Positions 8,704 to 17,124 of a stretch of 36,203 nucleotides of DNA are shown here, piece after piece (within the stretch, counting starts at the first letter, position 1; each line of letters begins with the position of its first letter). Below the pieces are notes generated by a model. It made no database searches. It was not told the DNA's origin and worked only from the letters and a program-made list of their open reading frames with translations. The position numbers were made by a program, and so were the translations under genes. The DNA comes from Methylococcales bacterium (GTDB lineage: Bacteria; Pseudomonadota; Gammaproteobacteria; Methylococcales; Methylomonadaceae), in NCBI GenBank assembly GCA_028712795.1, contig JAQTPT010000042.1, positions 1 to 36,203 on the forward strand, in the 5' to 3' direction.

Positions 8704-8838
8704 CTATTTAAAGCCCTCTCGCTTTAACTTTTCCAGCCACTTGTTAAAACCTTTCCGGTCAAAAAGAAAGTATAAAAATAGAAGTAAAAACGGCCATAAC
8801 AATAAGGCCACAATTTTAAATGCAGTGCCAATATCCAT
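8704..8838 (-). CDS. 44-aa single-pass membrane protein, unknown
   Basis: Too short for the usual ORF cut-off but well formed: ATG at 8838-8836, preceded on the minus strand by GAGGAAACAATA, and TAG at 8706-8704. The product starts MDIGTAFKIVALLLWPFLLL, continues with more hydrophobic residues (FLYFLF, to about residue 26), then a basic amphipathic tail with FNKWLEKLKRE. One membrane helix with a positively charged cytoplasmic tail is the obvious reading. It lies between selO and the PEBP gene on the same strand, so it could be the middle gene of an operon. I do not recognise the family. Confidence 0.6.
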   Translation of the reverse strand: MDIGTAFKIVALLLWPFLLLFLYFLFDRKGFNKWLEKLKREGFK

Positions 8839-8953
8839 TATTGTTTCCTCGTTTAATAGCCATTAATAAATCAATACGAAAAAATAAATCTTCGTGTCTT
8901 GTGGTGATTCTCTTTTAATCTGTGCTGGTATTAATCAAATTTTACAAAGCTGC

Positions 8954-10576
8954 TCAAGAACTACAGGATAACATAGAACAACCCGCCCGTTGACGCGCCC
9001 AATCGGGGCGTTTGCCGGCAAATTCTTCTTTTCCGGGTTGTTCGTCATAGGGATGGCGCAAACATTCCAGCAACTCATTAACCATCGAAAAATCGCCTTG
9101 TTCGGCTTTGTCAATGGCAAGTTGCGCAAGATAGTTCCGCAGGACGTATTTAGGGTTGACAGCATTCATACGCTGTTTTTTTATGGCGTCCGGCGTGACG
9201 TCAATCTTTAAGCGGTCAATATAACGATTAAGCCAAAGACACAAACGGGTTTTGTATTCAGGCGTTATTTGTTCTGGGACATAATAGGCTGTGGAAAGGA
9301 TGTTGATTGCATCTTCACATGCAGACGCATTTAAGGGAGGCTCTACATTGGTGCCTATTTTAGCCAGCTGGCGATAAAAAATAGTCATGTCCGTTTCCAC
9401 CGACTCCAGCAGTACCAACAATTCAGTACATAAGTCTTTATCCGTTGCCGGGTCAAAGGCATTTAGGCCAAGTTTGCCCGCCGTCATGGACTGCCAACCC
9501 TGTTCAAAGGTAAGCTTATAAACAGCCAACGCTTCTTGTAACGGCTCTACTTCTTCAATAAGCGGATAAATCGCATTAGCCAGTTGACCCAGATTCCATA
9601 AAGCTATTTGCGCCTGATTGCCGAAACGATAACGCCGCTGCTCGGCATCGGTGGTGTTGGGCGTCCAATTCAGATCGAAATTTTCAAGCCAGCCGTAGGG
9701 GCCGTAATCTATGGTAAGACCAAGGATCGACATATTGTCGGTATTCATAACCCCATGCACAAAGCCGACGCGCTGCCAATGCACAATCATTTCCGCCGTT
9801 CTGCGGCAGACTTCAGCAAACCAGGCGATATAAACAGTTGTCGAAGGTTCGCCCAGATGTGGGAAATCAGTGCGTATCGTGTAGTCCGCCAGTTTTTTCA
9901 GTAAAGCGATATCACCGCGTGCCGTTAAGATTTGAAAATTGCCAAAACGGGTAAAGGAGGGCGCTACCCGGCAGACAATAGCGCCCGGTTCTGCTTTGGG
10001 GTTGCCGTTGTAAAACATATCCCGAATAACCGTTTCACCCGTCAGTACTAAACTTAAAGCCCGCGTGGTGGGTACGCCCAAGTGATACATGGCCTCGCTG
10101 CATAAAAATTCACGCACGGATGATCTTAATACAGCCAAACCATCGGCTGTTCTGGAGTAGGGCGTAGGGCCAGCGCCTTTAAGCTGTAACGCCCATCGTT
10201 CACCTTTTTTGTTGATGACTTCGCCCAGATTAATCGCGCGGCCATCCCCAAGTTGACCTGCCCAATTGCCAAACTGGTGTCCGCCATAACAGGTCGCATA
10301 AGATTCCATGCCAGCAGTCAGGCTGTTACCGGAGAATACCCTTATAAAATCATCGGATTCACATAGTTCAGGAGTTAAATCCAATAGCGCTGCGACCTCC
10401 CTTGAATAAGCAACCCTTTGCGGTTTTATAACGGGGGTTGGTGATACGCGCGAGTAACAAGCGCCAATAACCTGACGGCGATTGTTGATGGTTTCGGTAT
10501 CCGCTGGTAATTCCCGGATGAAGCGATTATCGAAATTTAAATCGTCGAGACTGGAGATATTTGCTTGAGAACTCAT
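8954..10576 (-). CDS. selO: Protein adenylyltransferase SelO (YdiU family)
   Basis: 540 aa from ATG 10576 (MSSQANISSLDDLNFDNRF). An upstream ATG at 10633 in frame adds 19 residues unlike the family, so the internal start is preferred. SelO is a pseudokinase-fold enzyme that transfers AMP to protein hydroxyls, linked to redox response. Family hallmarks: RRQVIGACYSRVSPTPV near the N-terminus, GGHQFGNWAGQLGDGRA, ERWALQLKGAGPTPYSRTAD, VRREFL-like SSVREFLCSEAMYHLGVPTT, and VHGVMNTDNMSILGLTIDYG (metal-binding catalytic region). The C-terminus ends CSS, the usual cysteine version of the selenocysteine tail of animal SelO. It reads toward the small membrane protein and the PEBP gene. Confidence 0.92.
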   Translation of the reverse strand: MSSQANISSLDDLNFDNRFIRELPADTETINNRRQVIGACYSRVSPTPVIKPQRVAYSREVAALLDLTPELCESDDFIRVFSGNSLTAGMESYATCYGGHQFGNWAGQLGDGRAINLGEVINKKGERWALQLKGAGPTPYSRTADGLAVLRSSVREFLCSEAMYHLGVPTTRALSLVLTGETVIRDMFYNGNPKAEPGAIVCRVAPSFTRFGNFQILTARGDIALLKKLADYTIRTDFPHLGEPSTTVYIAWFAEVCRRTAEMIVHWQRVGFVHGVMNTDNMSILGLTIDYGPYGWLENFDLNWTPNTTDAEQRRYRFGNQAQIALWNLGQLANAIYPLIEEVEPLQEALAVYKLTFEQGWQSMTAGKLGLNAFDPATDKDLCTELLVLLESVETDMTIFYRQLAKIGTNVEPPLNASACEDAINILSTAYYVPEQITPEYKTRLCLWLNRYIDRLKIDVTPDAIKKQRMNAVNPKYVLRNYLAQLAIDKAEQGDFSMVNELLECLRHPYDEQPGKEEFAGKRPDWARQRAGCSMLSCSS

Positions 10577-10829
10577 GGGCGGGGCACGACTATGTTGAAT
10601 TAATGGGCGATAAACCTGAAAGCTGTTTAACAACAGATTACCACAGCTTTTGGTATCTATGTTGTTGATTTATGCAGGATGCTTTTAATATTTTACTCAA
10701 AACAGGTTTCTCTGTCTGGAGATGTCTGAAGAACCGATGCGATAGACTAGTACACCTAAATGGAAGTTCATGACTAAATTTTACGCTACCAAGACTTCGC
10801 CATGAAGGCTGGGGCGTGAGGCCAAACAA

Positions 10830-11156
10830 TTGGATGAAGAGGGATCAAGCCGCGGCCTGATTCTGAGTCTGTTGTTTGATCATTGCCTCCTCCTTCACCC
10901 AGAGCAGACAGCCCGTATAGAAAACAAACTGTCCGCGTATACCGTGGGCAGCCTGCAAAGAAAATCGCAAATGGCTGTATTTCTCGAATTTATCAAAACG
11001 GTGTTGAAGCATCAGAATCCTGCGGAAAAGCTCAAAGAACTGGCTGGATTAATTGACGATGTTTTTCAGTTAATGCCTTCTGATAAGCACTTGGTTGGGA
11101 GAGATTTAGGCTGCTTAGATTCGGTAGCGACGCTTCAGTGCCGAGCAGTTGGGTGA
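10830..11156 (+). CDS. Hypothetical protein, possibly a gene remnant
   Basis: An open frame of 108 codons from TTG 10830; the frame is open back to 10806 but holds no ATG, and I see no good ribosome site. The middle is helical and leucine-rich (SLLFDHCLLLHPEQ; ENKLSAYTVGSLQRKSQM; FLEFIKTVLKHQNPAEKLKE), looking like real protein coding rather than random frame. The last 15 residues look less convincing. I do not recognise a family. Lack of a good start suggests either an N-terminally truncated pseudogene or a spurious frame. Confidence 0.3.
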   Translation: MDEEGSSRGLILSLLFDHCLLLHPEQTARIENKLSAYTVGSLQRKSQMAVFLEFIKTVLKHQNPAEKLKELAGLIDDVFQLMPSDKHLVGRDLGCLDSVATLQCRAVG

Positions 11157-11200
11157 TTTTTCAAGGATCAGGATGCAAAAAATTTAAAAACTTGAACATC

Positions 11201-11346
11201 GAGTTATAATAAAAAGCTATTATCCCTTAAGATACGAATTAGAAAAGAAGTTTTTATTTTTAAAAGTGGGGTGAATTTATTATTTTTTACAATAACTTAC
11301 TTGAGCGTGCATTTATAGTGCGTTTTAAAAATTTGAGTTATAACTC
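11201..11346 (+). promoter_or_regulatory. mtdA upstream region with repeated GAGTTATAA motifs
   Basis: The 245 bp before mtdA is very AT-rich. A perfect 12-bp palindrome GAGTTATAACTC sits at 11335-11346, and GAGTTATAAT, its half-site, at 11201-11210. This spacing and symmetry could be an operator for a dimeric regulator of the C1 operon, but no factor can be named. The ribosome site region AAGGAG / GAGGA lies shortly before ATG 11403. Confidence 0.35.
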
Positions 11347-11402
11347 ATTCATTTAATTAGGGTAATTCCCTGGTTAATAAGGAGTTTCTATAGAGGACGC
11401 TT

Positions 11403-12260
11403 ATGAAAAAACTGCTATTCCAATTCGACACTGACACGCATCCATCCGTTTTCGATACGGTAGTTGGCTATGATGGCGGTGCCGATCATGTTATCGGGCA
11501 TGGTGGATTAATGCCGGAAAATGTCAGAGGGTTGGTGGAAGGTGCTATTTTTACCCGTGCGCCCAAAGACAAGAAAAATACCGCCATTTTTATTGGCGGA
11601 AGTGACATGGTAGCCGGTCAAAAATTATTTACTGCCGTACAAAGCTATTTTTTCCCTGGCTTTCAAGTTTCTGTGATGTTGGACAGTAACGGCAGCAACA
11701 CAACCGCGGCAGCAGCCGTTGCCAAACTGGCATCCAGCGGCACGCTCGCCGAAAAAAAAGCCGTGGTGTTAGCGGGAACAGGCCCTGTCGGGCAGCGTGC
11801 AGCGGCTATGCTGGCTAAAGAAGGTGCCAGCGTATCACTTACTGCACGTAAAATGGAGCGTGCTGAAGCAGCCTGTAACAACATGAAATTACGATTTGGC
11901 GTTGACATAACCCCAATTGAAGCCTTTGATAACAATGCCAGAGCCAAGGCAATAGAAAGCGCCCAAATTGTTTTAGCAACCGGCGCAACAGGTGTTGAGT
12001 TGCTCACGGCTGACCAGTGGCAATTTAACAGCACGATTGAAATGATAGCCGATGCTAATGCCACGCCGCCTTTGGGCATTGGCGGCACCGATATGATGGA
12101 TAAAGGCGACCTTCGCCATGGCAAAATCATCTGGGGCGCCATTGGCTTCGGCTCGTTAAAACTGACGTTGCACCGTGCTTGTATTGCCAAACTATTTGAA
12201 GATAATAAACAGGTTCTTGATGCTGAAAACATCTTTGCCTTGGCTAAAAAAATGGCTTAG
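11403..12260 (+). CDS. mtdA: NADP-dependent methylene-H4F/methylene-H4MPT dehydrogenase (MtdA)
   Basis: 285 aa. Oxidises or reduces methylene-tetrahydrofolate (and methylene-tetrahydromethanopterin) with NADP; in methylotrophs MtdA chiefly supplies methylene-H4F and NADPH balance. It starts KKLLFQFDTDTHPSVFD, followed by VVGYDGGADH; SVMLDSNGSNTTAAAA is the family signature. The Rossmann motif is VVLAGTGPVGQRAAAMLA near residue 121, followed by SLTARKMERA (dinucleotide selectivity). TPPLGIGGTD and LTLHRACIAKLFE near the end are also conserved. Overall it reads closer to my memory of Methylorubrum MtdA than MtdB. It heads the mtdA-gckA-glyA operon with 15 bp to gckA. The next enzyme, methenyl-H4F cyclohydrolase (fch), is not in the window. 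Confidence 0.9.
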   Translation: MKKLLFQFDTDTHPSVFDTVVGYDGGADHVIGHGGLMPENVRGLVEGAIFTRAPKDKKNTAIFIGGSDMVAGQKLFTAVQSYFFPGFQVSVMLDSNGSNTTAAAAVAKLASSGTLAEKKAVVLAGTGPVGQRAAAMLAKEGASVSLTARKMERAEAACNNMKLRFGVDITPIEAFDNNARAKAIESAQIVLATGATGVELLTADQWQFNSTIEMIADANATPPLGIGGTDMMDKGDLRHGKIIWGAIGFGSLKLTLHRACIAKLFEDNKQVLDAENIFALAKKMA

Positions 12261-12275
12261 TCAATACCTTTCTCA

Positions 12276-13706
12276 ATGAGCAATCCAGCAAACCCGATAA
12301 CCTTGTCATCAAGAAAAGATGCTTTAAGTATTTTTCAAGCAGGCGTAACAGCGGCAGACCCTTACCAAGCAGTAAAAAGCTGTCTGTTTGCTAACGATCG
12401 ACAGTTAGAAATTTTGTTAAACTTGGATGATCTTATCCAAAAGCGCACGGGTAAATGGCCAAAAGTCCATCTTATCGCTTTTGGCAAAGCCGCTTGCGCC
12501 ATGGCAAAAGCGGCCCAGGAAATCATCCCGGCTCAGATGCTGGCAGGTTCCAGCATTGCTGTAACCAACTATGAAAATGTAAGGGCCATTGATCATATCG
12601 AGGTCATCGGCGCTTCGCATCCGCTGCCCGATGTGGCCGGCCTTAATGCGGCCGTTAAGTGCGCTGAACGGATAAGCCAGGCACAAAAAGGTGAACTGGT
12701 TTTAGTATTGGTAAGTGGCGGCGGTTCAGCGCTAATCCCCTACCCGGCTGACTCAATTACGTTGCAAGAAAAGAGCGCAGCCACCGGTTTACTACTCGCC
12801 TCTGGCGCAACCATCAATGAAATCAACTTTGTCCGCAAGCATTTGTCCCGGTTAAAAGGCGGAGGCCTAGCCAGGCTGGCAATGCCTGCGGATTTACATG
12901 CGCTCATTTTATCGGATGTATTGGGCGATGACTTAAGCGCTATCGCCAGCGGCCCGACCGTCCCTGACCCCAGCACTTTTGCCGACGCCATTGCCGTTTT
13001 TACAGCCAAAGGCATTTGGGATAAGGTTCCGGCTTCTGTGCAACAGCATTTGCAGCAAGGCAAATTGGGCAAGATCCAGGAGACTCCAAAACCTGGCGAC
13101 AACGCTTTTAAAAATTCCACCTATACATTGATCGGCAGCAACGCCATCAGTGTTAAGGCGACGTTTAAAGCCGCGCTAGATTTGGGCTACGAAGCACAGC
13201 AGTACGATACTCATCTTTGTGGCGAAGCAAGAAATGCCGCTGAAAAATGGGTGCATTACGCAAAACAGATAATCGACAACGGCATCGACAAACCGCTGGC
13301 CTTGCTAGCCGGTGGCGAAACCACTGTGACCTTAAAGGGCAACGGACGCGGCGGCCGTAACCAGGAAATGGCCCTGGCTTTTGCAATTGCCGCACAGCAA
13401 TCCGGATTAACGGGTTACTGGACATTCCTTAGCGGCGGCACCGATGGCCGTGACGGCCCCACCGATGCGGCTGGCGGCATTGTTGATCAGGACACAATTA
13501 ATCGCATGATCCGGGCGGGCATTGATCCGCTTGCCATGCTGGACAATAACGATTCCTACACGGCGTTAAAAAGTTCACACGATATACTTGACACTGGAGC
13601 GACCGGGACTAACGTCGCTGACCTGCAGGTATTGCTAATCAATCCTAATTCTTACACCCCCCCTCTTAATCAGGAGACACCATGTTTAAAAAATCCATGT
13701 CCATAG
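12276..13706 (+). CDS. gckA: Glycerate 2-kinase (MOFRL family)
   Basis: 476 aa; phosphorylates D-glycerate to 2-phosphoglycerate, the step linking the serine route to central carbon metabolism. Motifs: VHLIAFGKAACAMAKAA near residue 65, GASHPLPD, LVLVSGGGSALIPYP near 150, INFVRKHLSRLKGGGLA near 184 and LILSDVLGDDLSAIASGPT. The C-terminal MOFRL domain shows LLAGGETTVTLKGNGRGGRN, then QEMALAFAI, FLSGGTDGRDGPTDAAGG and ATGTNVADLQVLLI. The last 8 codons overlap glyA; the glyA ribosome site is inside this gene, so glyA translation is probably coupled. It lies in the C1 operon directly after mtdA. Confidence 0.92.
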   Translation: MSNPANPITLSSRKDALSIFQAGVTAADPYQAVKSCLFANDRQLEILLNLDDLIQKRTGKWPKVHLIAFGKAACAMAKAAQEIIPAQMLAGSSIAVTNYENVRAIDHIEVIGASHPLPDVAGLNAAVKCAERISQAQKGELVLVLVSGGGSALIPYPADSITLQEKSAATGLLLASGATINEINFVRKHLSRLKGGGLARLAMPADLHALILSDVLGDDLSAIASGPTVPDPSTFADAIAVFTAKGIWDKVPASVQQHLQQGKLGKIQETPKPGDNAFKNSTYTLIGSNAISVKATFKAALDLGYEAQQYDTHLCGEARNAAEKWVHYAKQIIDNGIDKPLALLAGGETTVTLKGNGRGGRNQEMALAFAIAAQQSGLTGYWTFLSGGTDGRDGPTDAAGGIVDQDTINRMIRAGIDPLAMLDNNDSYTALKSSHDILDTGATGTNVADLQVLLINPNSYTPPLNQETPCLKNPCP

Positions 13707-14935
13707 CCGGTTTTGATGATGATCTGTTCCAAGCAATGGAAGAAGAACGTCTCCGTCAGGAAGACCATATTGAATTGATCGCTTCCGAGAATTACACCAG
13801 TCCACGCGTTATGGAAGCACAAGGTTCGCAGTTGACCAACAAATATGCCGAAGGCTATCCCGGCAAACGCTATTACGGCGGTTGTGAATTTGTTGATAAA
13901 GTCGAGCAACTGGCTATCGACCGCGCCAAAGCCTTGTTTGGCGCCGATTATGCCAACGTACAGGCGCACTCGGGCTCTCAGGCCAATATGGCCGTGTTCA
14001 TGGCGTTGATTCAACCTGGCGACACCATATTGGGCTTAAGTCTGGCTGACGGCGGCCACTTGACACACGGGGCTAAACCCAATTTCTCCGGCAAAATCTA
14101 CAACGCAGTCCAATACGGTTTAAACCCTGAATCCGGCGAAATTGATTACGGGCAAGTTGAAGCCCTGGCCCTGGAACATAAACCCAAACTTATTATTGCG
14201 GGCTTTTCCGCCTACTCACGCGTTTGGGATTGGCAACGCTTCCGTGACATCGCCGATAAAGTGGGCGCTTATTTTGTCGTCGATATGGCGCATGTCGCCG
14301 GTTTAATCGCAGCGGGCTTATACCCTAACCCGGTTCCCTTTGCAGACGTTGTCACCAGCACCACGCACAAATCCCTGCGAGGCCCACGCGGCGGCCTCAT
14401 TGTCTGCAAAAGCAACCCTGAAATAGAGAAAAAAATCGATTCCAGTATTTTTCCGGGCATACAAGGCGGCCCGTCCATGCACATCATCGCCGCCAAAGCC
14501 GTTACCTTTAAAGAAGCGATGGAGCCCGAGTTCCGCCTTTATCAGCAGCAAGTGATTAAAAACGCCCAGGCCATGGCCACTGTTTTTATCGAGCGAGGCT
14601 TTGATGTGGTGTCAGGCGGCACCGACGATCATTTAATGCTGGTTTCCCTGATTGCCAAAGGCATAACCGGCAAAGCAGCCGATGCCGCGTTAAGCAGAGC
14701 GCATATCACCGTCAATAAAAACGCCGTGCCCAACGACCCTCAATCGCCTTTCGTCACCAGCGGCATTCGCGTCGGCACCCCTGCGCCAACAACGCGCGGC
14801 TTTAAAGAAGCGGAAATGGCCGAAATCGCCAACATGATGTGTGACGTCATGGAAAATATGGCCGATGAAGAGGTGATTGCCCTCGTGCGTGAAAAAGTCA
14901 GCAATCTTTGTGCGCGGTTTCCGGTTTATAGTTAA
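13682..14935 (+). CDS. glyA: Serine hydroxymethyltransferase
   Basis: 417 aa, PLP enzyme converting glycine plus methylene-H4F to serine (and back). ATG 13682 has AGGAG 6 bp upstream (in gckA). Sequence shows IELIASENYTSPRVMEAQGS near the N-terminus, NKYAEGYPGKRYYGG, VQAHSGSQANMAVF, the PLP-lysine motif VVTSTTHKSLRGPRGG near 235, and GTPAPTTRGF near 370. Full length and intact. In this operon it consumes methylene-H4F produced around MtdA and FtfL; a second, purely biosynthetic glyA elsewhere in the genome is possible. Confidence 0.96.
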   Translation: MFKKSMSIAGFDDDLFQAMEEERLRQEDHIELIASENYTSPRVMEAQGSQLTNKYAEGYPGKRYYGGCEFVDKVEQLAIDRAKALFGADYANVQAHSGSQANMAVFMALIQPGDTILGLSLADGGHLTHGAKPNFSGKIYNAVQYGLNPESGEIDYGQVEALALEHKPKLIIAGFSAYSRVWDWQRFRDIADKVGAYFVVDMAHVAGLIAAGLYPNPVPFADVVTSTTHKSLRGPRGGLIVCKSNPEIEKKIDSSIFPGIQGGPSMHIIAAKAVTFKEAMEPEFRLYQQQVIKNAQAMATVFIERGFDVVSGGTDDHLMLVSLIAKGITGKAADAALSRAHITVNKNAVPNDPQSPFVTSGIRVGTPAPTTRGFKEAEMAEIANMMCDVMENMADEEVIALVREKVSNLCARFPVYS

Positions 14936-14975
14936 GTTGTTAGTTGATATAGACCTTTCTACATAGGAATTAACT

Positions 14976-15857
14976 GTGACAAAAAATGGAAACTTAAACT
15001 TGGGCATGCACCAACTCATTACACTAGAACGGGATCAACTTGGCATAAAATTCGTTTGTGGTGGTGATGAGGATGAGATATGGCAGGGTGAATTTACTGT
15101 CCGACCAGGTTACGATGGATACGAGCATTTCATATTTAATAGAGGTTTTAGCCTATCATGCCATAGTGAAAAATTTCAAATGGTATCGCAAACAACGATA
15201 GAGCGTTATCCAACTATAGCGATGAGGGGGGAAGTGTGCGAAAGTGGTTTCGAATTTACTTCGATAATGAAACTAGCCGCACTTTCCATCGGGTCATCCG
15301 CAGTTTATGGCAAACCTGGTTATACTGATCTAACTGTTTTCTTCCCCCCTCCAGAAACCGATTTATTTTGGCAAAATATTATTCAGTCATGGATTTTTAT
15401 GGGTATGGCGTCTGACAGGTTGCGAACGTTCTTTATTCAATTTGTTTTACGTAAATCTGAAAAGAAACTCGATAAAGAACTCGATAAAAAACTTAAAAAC
15501 AACGTACAAACATCGAAAAAAGGTTATGTTTACATTCAAGCATTCCATGAATCGACAAATCTCCAACTTCCCATGTCGCAGCAACGTTTAAGTGAATTAC
15601 AAAGTTTCTTGGAAAAAATTGCCGATATCAGACTAAAGCGCAATAGTTTCGTGCATGACTCTGCCAGTCGGGAAGCGATGATATTAGCCGCAAGGGATGG
15701 TTGCAAAGATCATGCAGAAGCACTTAATGCTTTCAACGGTGAAAAAAATACGACCGATTACATCAACGAACTTACTGAAGCCTATAAGGTTTTGGTTAAA
15801 GCAGGTAATCTAGTATTCTTACTTGAGAAAGATTCTGAACTTCATGCTTCAGCATAA
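14976..15857 (+). CDS. Unknown protein with C-terminal HEPN-type RNSFVH motif
   Basis: 293 aa from GTG 14976 (TAGGAAT upstream); ATG 15006 is an alternative start. The N-terminal about 150 residues are mixed and not recognised. Residues 158-185 are very lysine-rich (KSEKKLDKELDKKLKNNV). The C-terminal about 100 residues are helical and contain R222-N-S-F-V-H227, the Rx4H pattern with Asn after Arg that marks catalytic HEPN ribonucleases, placed as expected at the start of a helix following QSFLEKIADIRLK. No MNT-type nucleotidyltransferase partner is next to it. It sits 40 bp after glyA and before two PIN toxin pairs. HEPN is my inference from one motif and helical context. Confidence 0.6.
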   Translation: MTKNGNLNLGMHQLITLERDQLGIKFVCGGDEDEIWQGEFTVRPGYDGYEHFIFNRGFSLSCHSEKFQMVSQTTIERYPTIAMRGEVCESGFEFTSIMKLAALSIGSSAVYGKPGYTDLTVFFPPPETDLFWQNIIQSWIFMGMASDRLRTFFIQFVLRKSEKKLDKELDKKLKNNVQTSKKGYVYIQAFHESTNLQLPMSQQRLSELQSFLEKIADIRLKRNSFVHDSASREAMILAARDGCKDHAEALNAFNGEKNTTDYINELTEAYKVLVKAGNLVFLLEKDSELHASA

Positions 15858-16075
15858 GATAACAAACTTAATCGCACGCACCGTAAGATTTTAACAGGGG
15901 CTCTACGATGACACGTTCCACTCAAGAAATAATCGCAAAAATAGCGTATTCCCTGAATCTTTGCAGTAAGAAGTATTCGATTTTGTTGTTTCAATGCCCA
16001 CCAAAGTTGCTCGCCAAGCCGTACCATCTAAAATTTGACCATGCCCTTGTAATATAACTTCTGAGAAAAACAGTT

Positions 16076-16306
16076 ATGCAAACAACCTACAAACTTAAGG
16101 CAGATGAACTTAATAATGATTTTTTAAAATCCGTTAAGGTATTGTTTCACGGCAAAGTTATAGAAATAGCTGTGAGTGATGTTGAACCTCAACAAGAAGA
16201 ACAGCTTTCGACCCTGACCCGAAAGGCTGGCGCTTTAGCTGGGCGTATTAAAATGAGCGATGATTTTAATGCGCCATTAGCTGATTTTGCTGAATACGAA
16301 AAATGA
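16076..16306 (+). CDS. Antitoxin of a PIN-toxin pair (DUF2281-like)
   Basis: 76 aa. Short acidic protein ending SDDFNAPLADFAEYEK, a C-terminal tail typical of the antitoxins that precede PIN_Sll0205-type toxins. The N-terminal half (YKLKADELNNDFLKSVKVLF then HGKVIEIAV) looks like a small beta-rich DNA-binding/dimer part with KxLF-G-K-IEI, as in DUF2281 proteins. ATGA overlap of 4 bp with the next gene supports co-translation. Family name from memory. Confidence 0.75.
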   Translation: MQTTYKLKADELNNDFLKSVKVLFHGKVIEIAVSDVEPQQEEQLSTLTRKAGALAGRIKMSDDFNAPLADFAEYEK

Positions 16307-16689
16307 GGTTATTACTGGATACCCACATTTTGCTTTGGTACTTGGACAATAACCCAAAGTTACCGGAAACTTGGAAGCGATACATTGAAGATCGGCATAA
16401 TTCGATTGCTGTCAGCATGGCTAGCCTGTGGGAGATAACCATCAAAGTTTCCTTGGGGAAACTGGAATTGCTGGATAATTTGACCACCATTGAAAACATT
16501 CTTAGGCAACAGGGCTTTGACTTCCTGCCTATCCGCACCCCCCATTTACTGCACCTGTTAAATTTGCCTTTTCATCATCGTGATCCGTTTGATCGATTAA
16601 TTATTGCCCAGGCTCAGGCGGAACAATTAACGTTAGTGAGTGATGACGGCCTATTCGCTGCCTATTCCGTTCCATTGTTAGATAGGTAA
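16303..16689 (+). CDS. PIN-domain ribonuclease toxin (VapC-like, Sll0205 type)
   Basis: 128 aa. PIN fold with the usual acidic quartet: Asp6 in RLLLDTHILLWYL, Glu44 in SLWEITIK, Asp97 in HHRDPFDRLIIAQA, and Asp114/115 in TLVSDD. LDTHILLWYL and the HHRDPFDRL segment are specific to the PIN_Sll0205 subgroup. Expected to cleave RNA and to be neutralised by the upstream 76-aa partner, with which it overlaps by 4 bp. All catalytic residues are present, so it appears active. Confidence 0.85.
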   Translation: MRLLLDTHILLWYLDNNPKLPETWKRYIEDRHNSIAVSMASLWEITIKVSLGKLELLDNLTTIENILRQQGFDFLPIRTPHLLHLLNLPFHHRDPFDRLIIAQAQAEQLTLVSDDGLFAAYSVPLLDR

Positions 16690-16830
16690 CGCATTGATGC
16701 CGGCAATTCAACAACCTTTTGATAATTTGATTATGATATGGACGCATATCTCAAACTTTTTAAATTCGGAATTAAAACATGTCAGTGCGTTGGGTTACGC
16801 TTGGTTGTTATGGGAAGAATATTCATTAAA

Positions 16831-16872
16831 AATAACAAAATGTTATTAGCATCCAACACTCAATTTTGTTAT
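16831..16872. promoter_or_regulatory. Candidate operator of the second toxin-antitoxin pair
   Basis: ATAACAAAAT (16832-16841) is repeated as its exact reverse complement ATTTTGTTAT (16863-16872). The first copy is itself part of a palindrome AATAAC-AAAAT-GTTATT (16831-16847). The cluster ends 40 bp before the AbrB-type antitoxin start, where autoregulatory binding is expected for such antitoxins. Confidence 0.45.
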
Positions 16873-16911
16873 ATTCTTACACAATTAGTATCGATAAATC
16901 AGGAGTACGGA

Positions 16912-17124
16912 ATGCCTGCTACTGCAACGCTTTCAAGCAAATATCAAATCTCTATCCCAAAATCCGTGCGTGAAGAACAGCATTGGCATTCCGGCCAACA
17001 ATTTGTCTTTATTCCTAAAGGCAAAGGTATATTGCTAATGCCTGTACCCAGCTTTGAACAGTTAAAGGGTATTGCAGCAGGTGCTGACCCGGCAAACTTT
17101 AGAGACCGTAACGATAGATTTTAA
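16912..17124 (+). CDS. vapB: AbrB/SpoVT-type antitoxin (VapB-like)
   Basis: 70 aa. Start ATG 16912 has AGGAG 6 bp upstream; a longer in-frame extension to 16738 has no ribosome site and no family similarity, so it is rejected. The product begins PATATLSSKYQISIPKSVRE, the swapped-hairpin AbrB DNA-binding motif (SSKYQISIPKxVRE), followed by QFVFIPKGKGILLMPV and a short C-terminal tail (AAGADPANFRDRNDRF) that would block the toxin. The stop shares one base with the toxin start (TAATG). Confidence 0.88.
   Translation: MPATATLSSKYQISIPKSVREEQHWHSGQQFVFIPKGKGILLMPVPSFEQLKGIAAGADPANFRDRNDRF

Noticed and set aside
10638..10829. 63-codon minus-strand frame upstream of selO
   Set aside because: No start context, no family features; probably the selO promoter region.
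15908..16057. 49-codon ORF (MTRSTQEIIAKIAYSLN...) between the HEPN-like gene and the first antitoxin
   Set aside because: It has an AGGGG upstream but no recognisable family and atypical composition; kept only as a possible small partner, not listed as a gene.
16738..16911. N-terminal extension of the AbrB antitoxin
   Set aside because: No ribosome site, not AbrB-like, and it covers the inverted-repeat promoter region; ATG 16912 has AGGAG.
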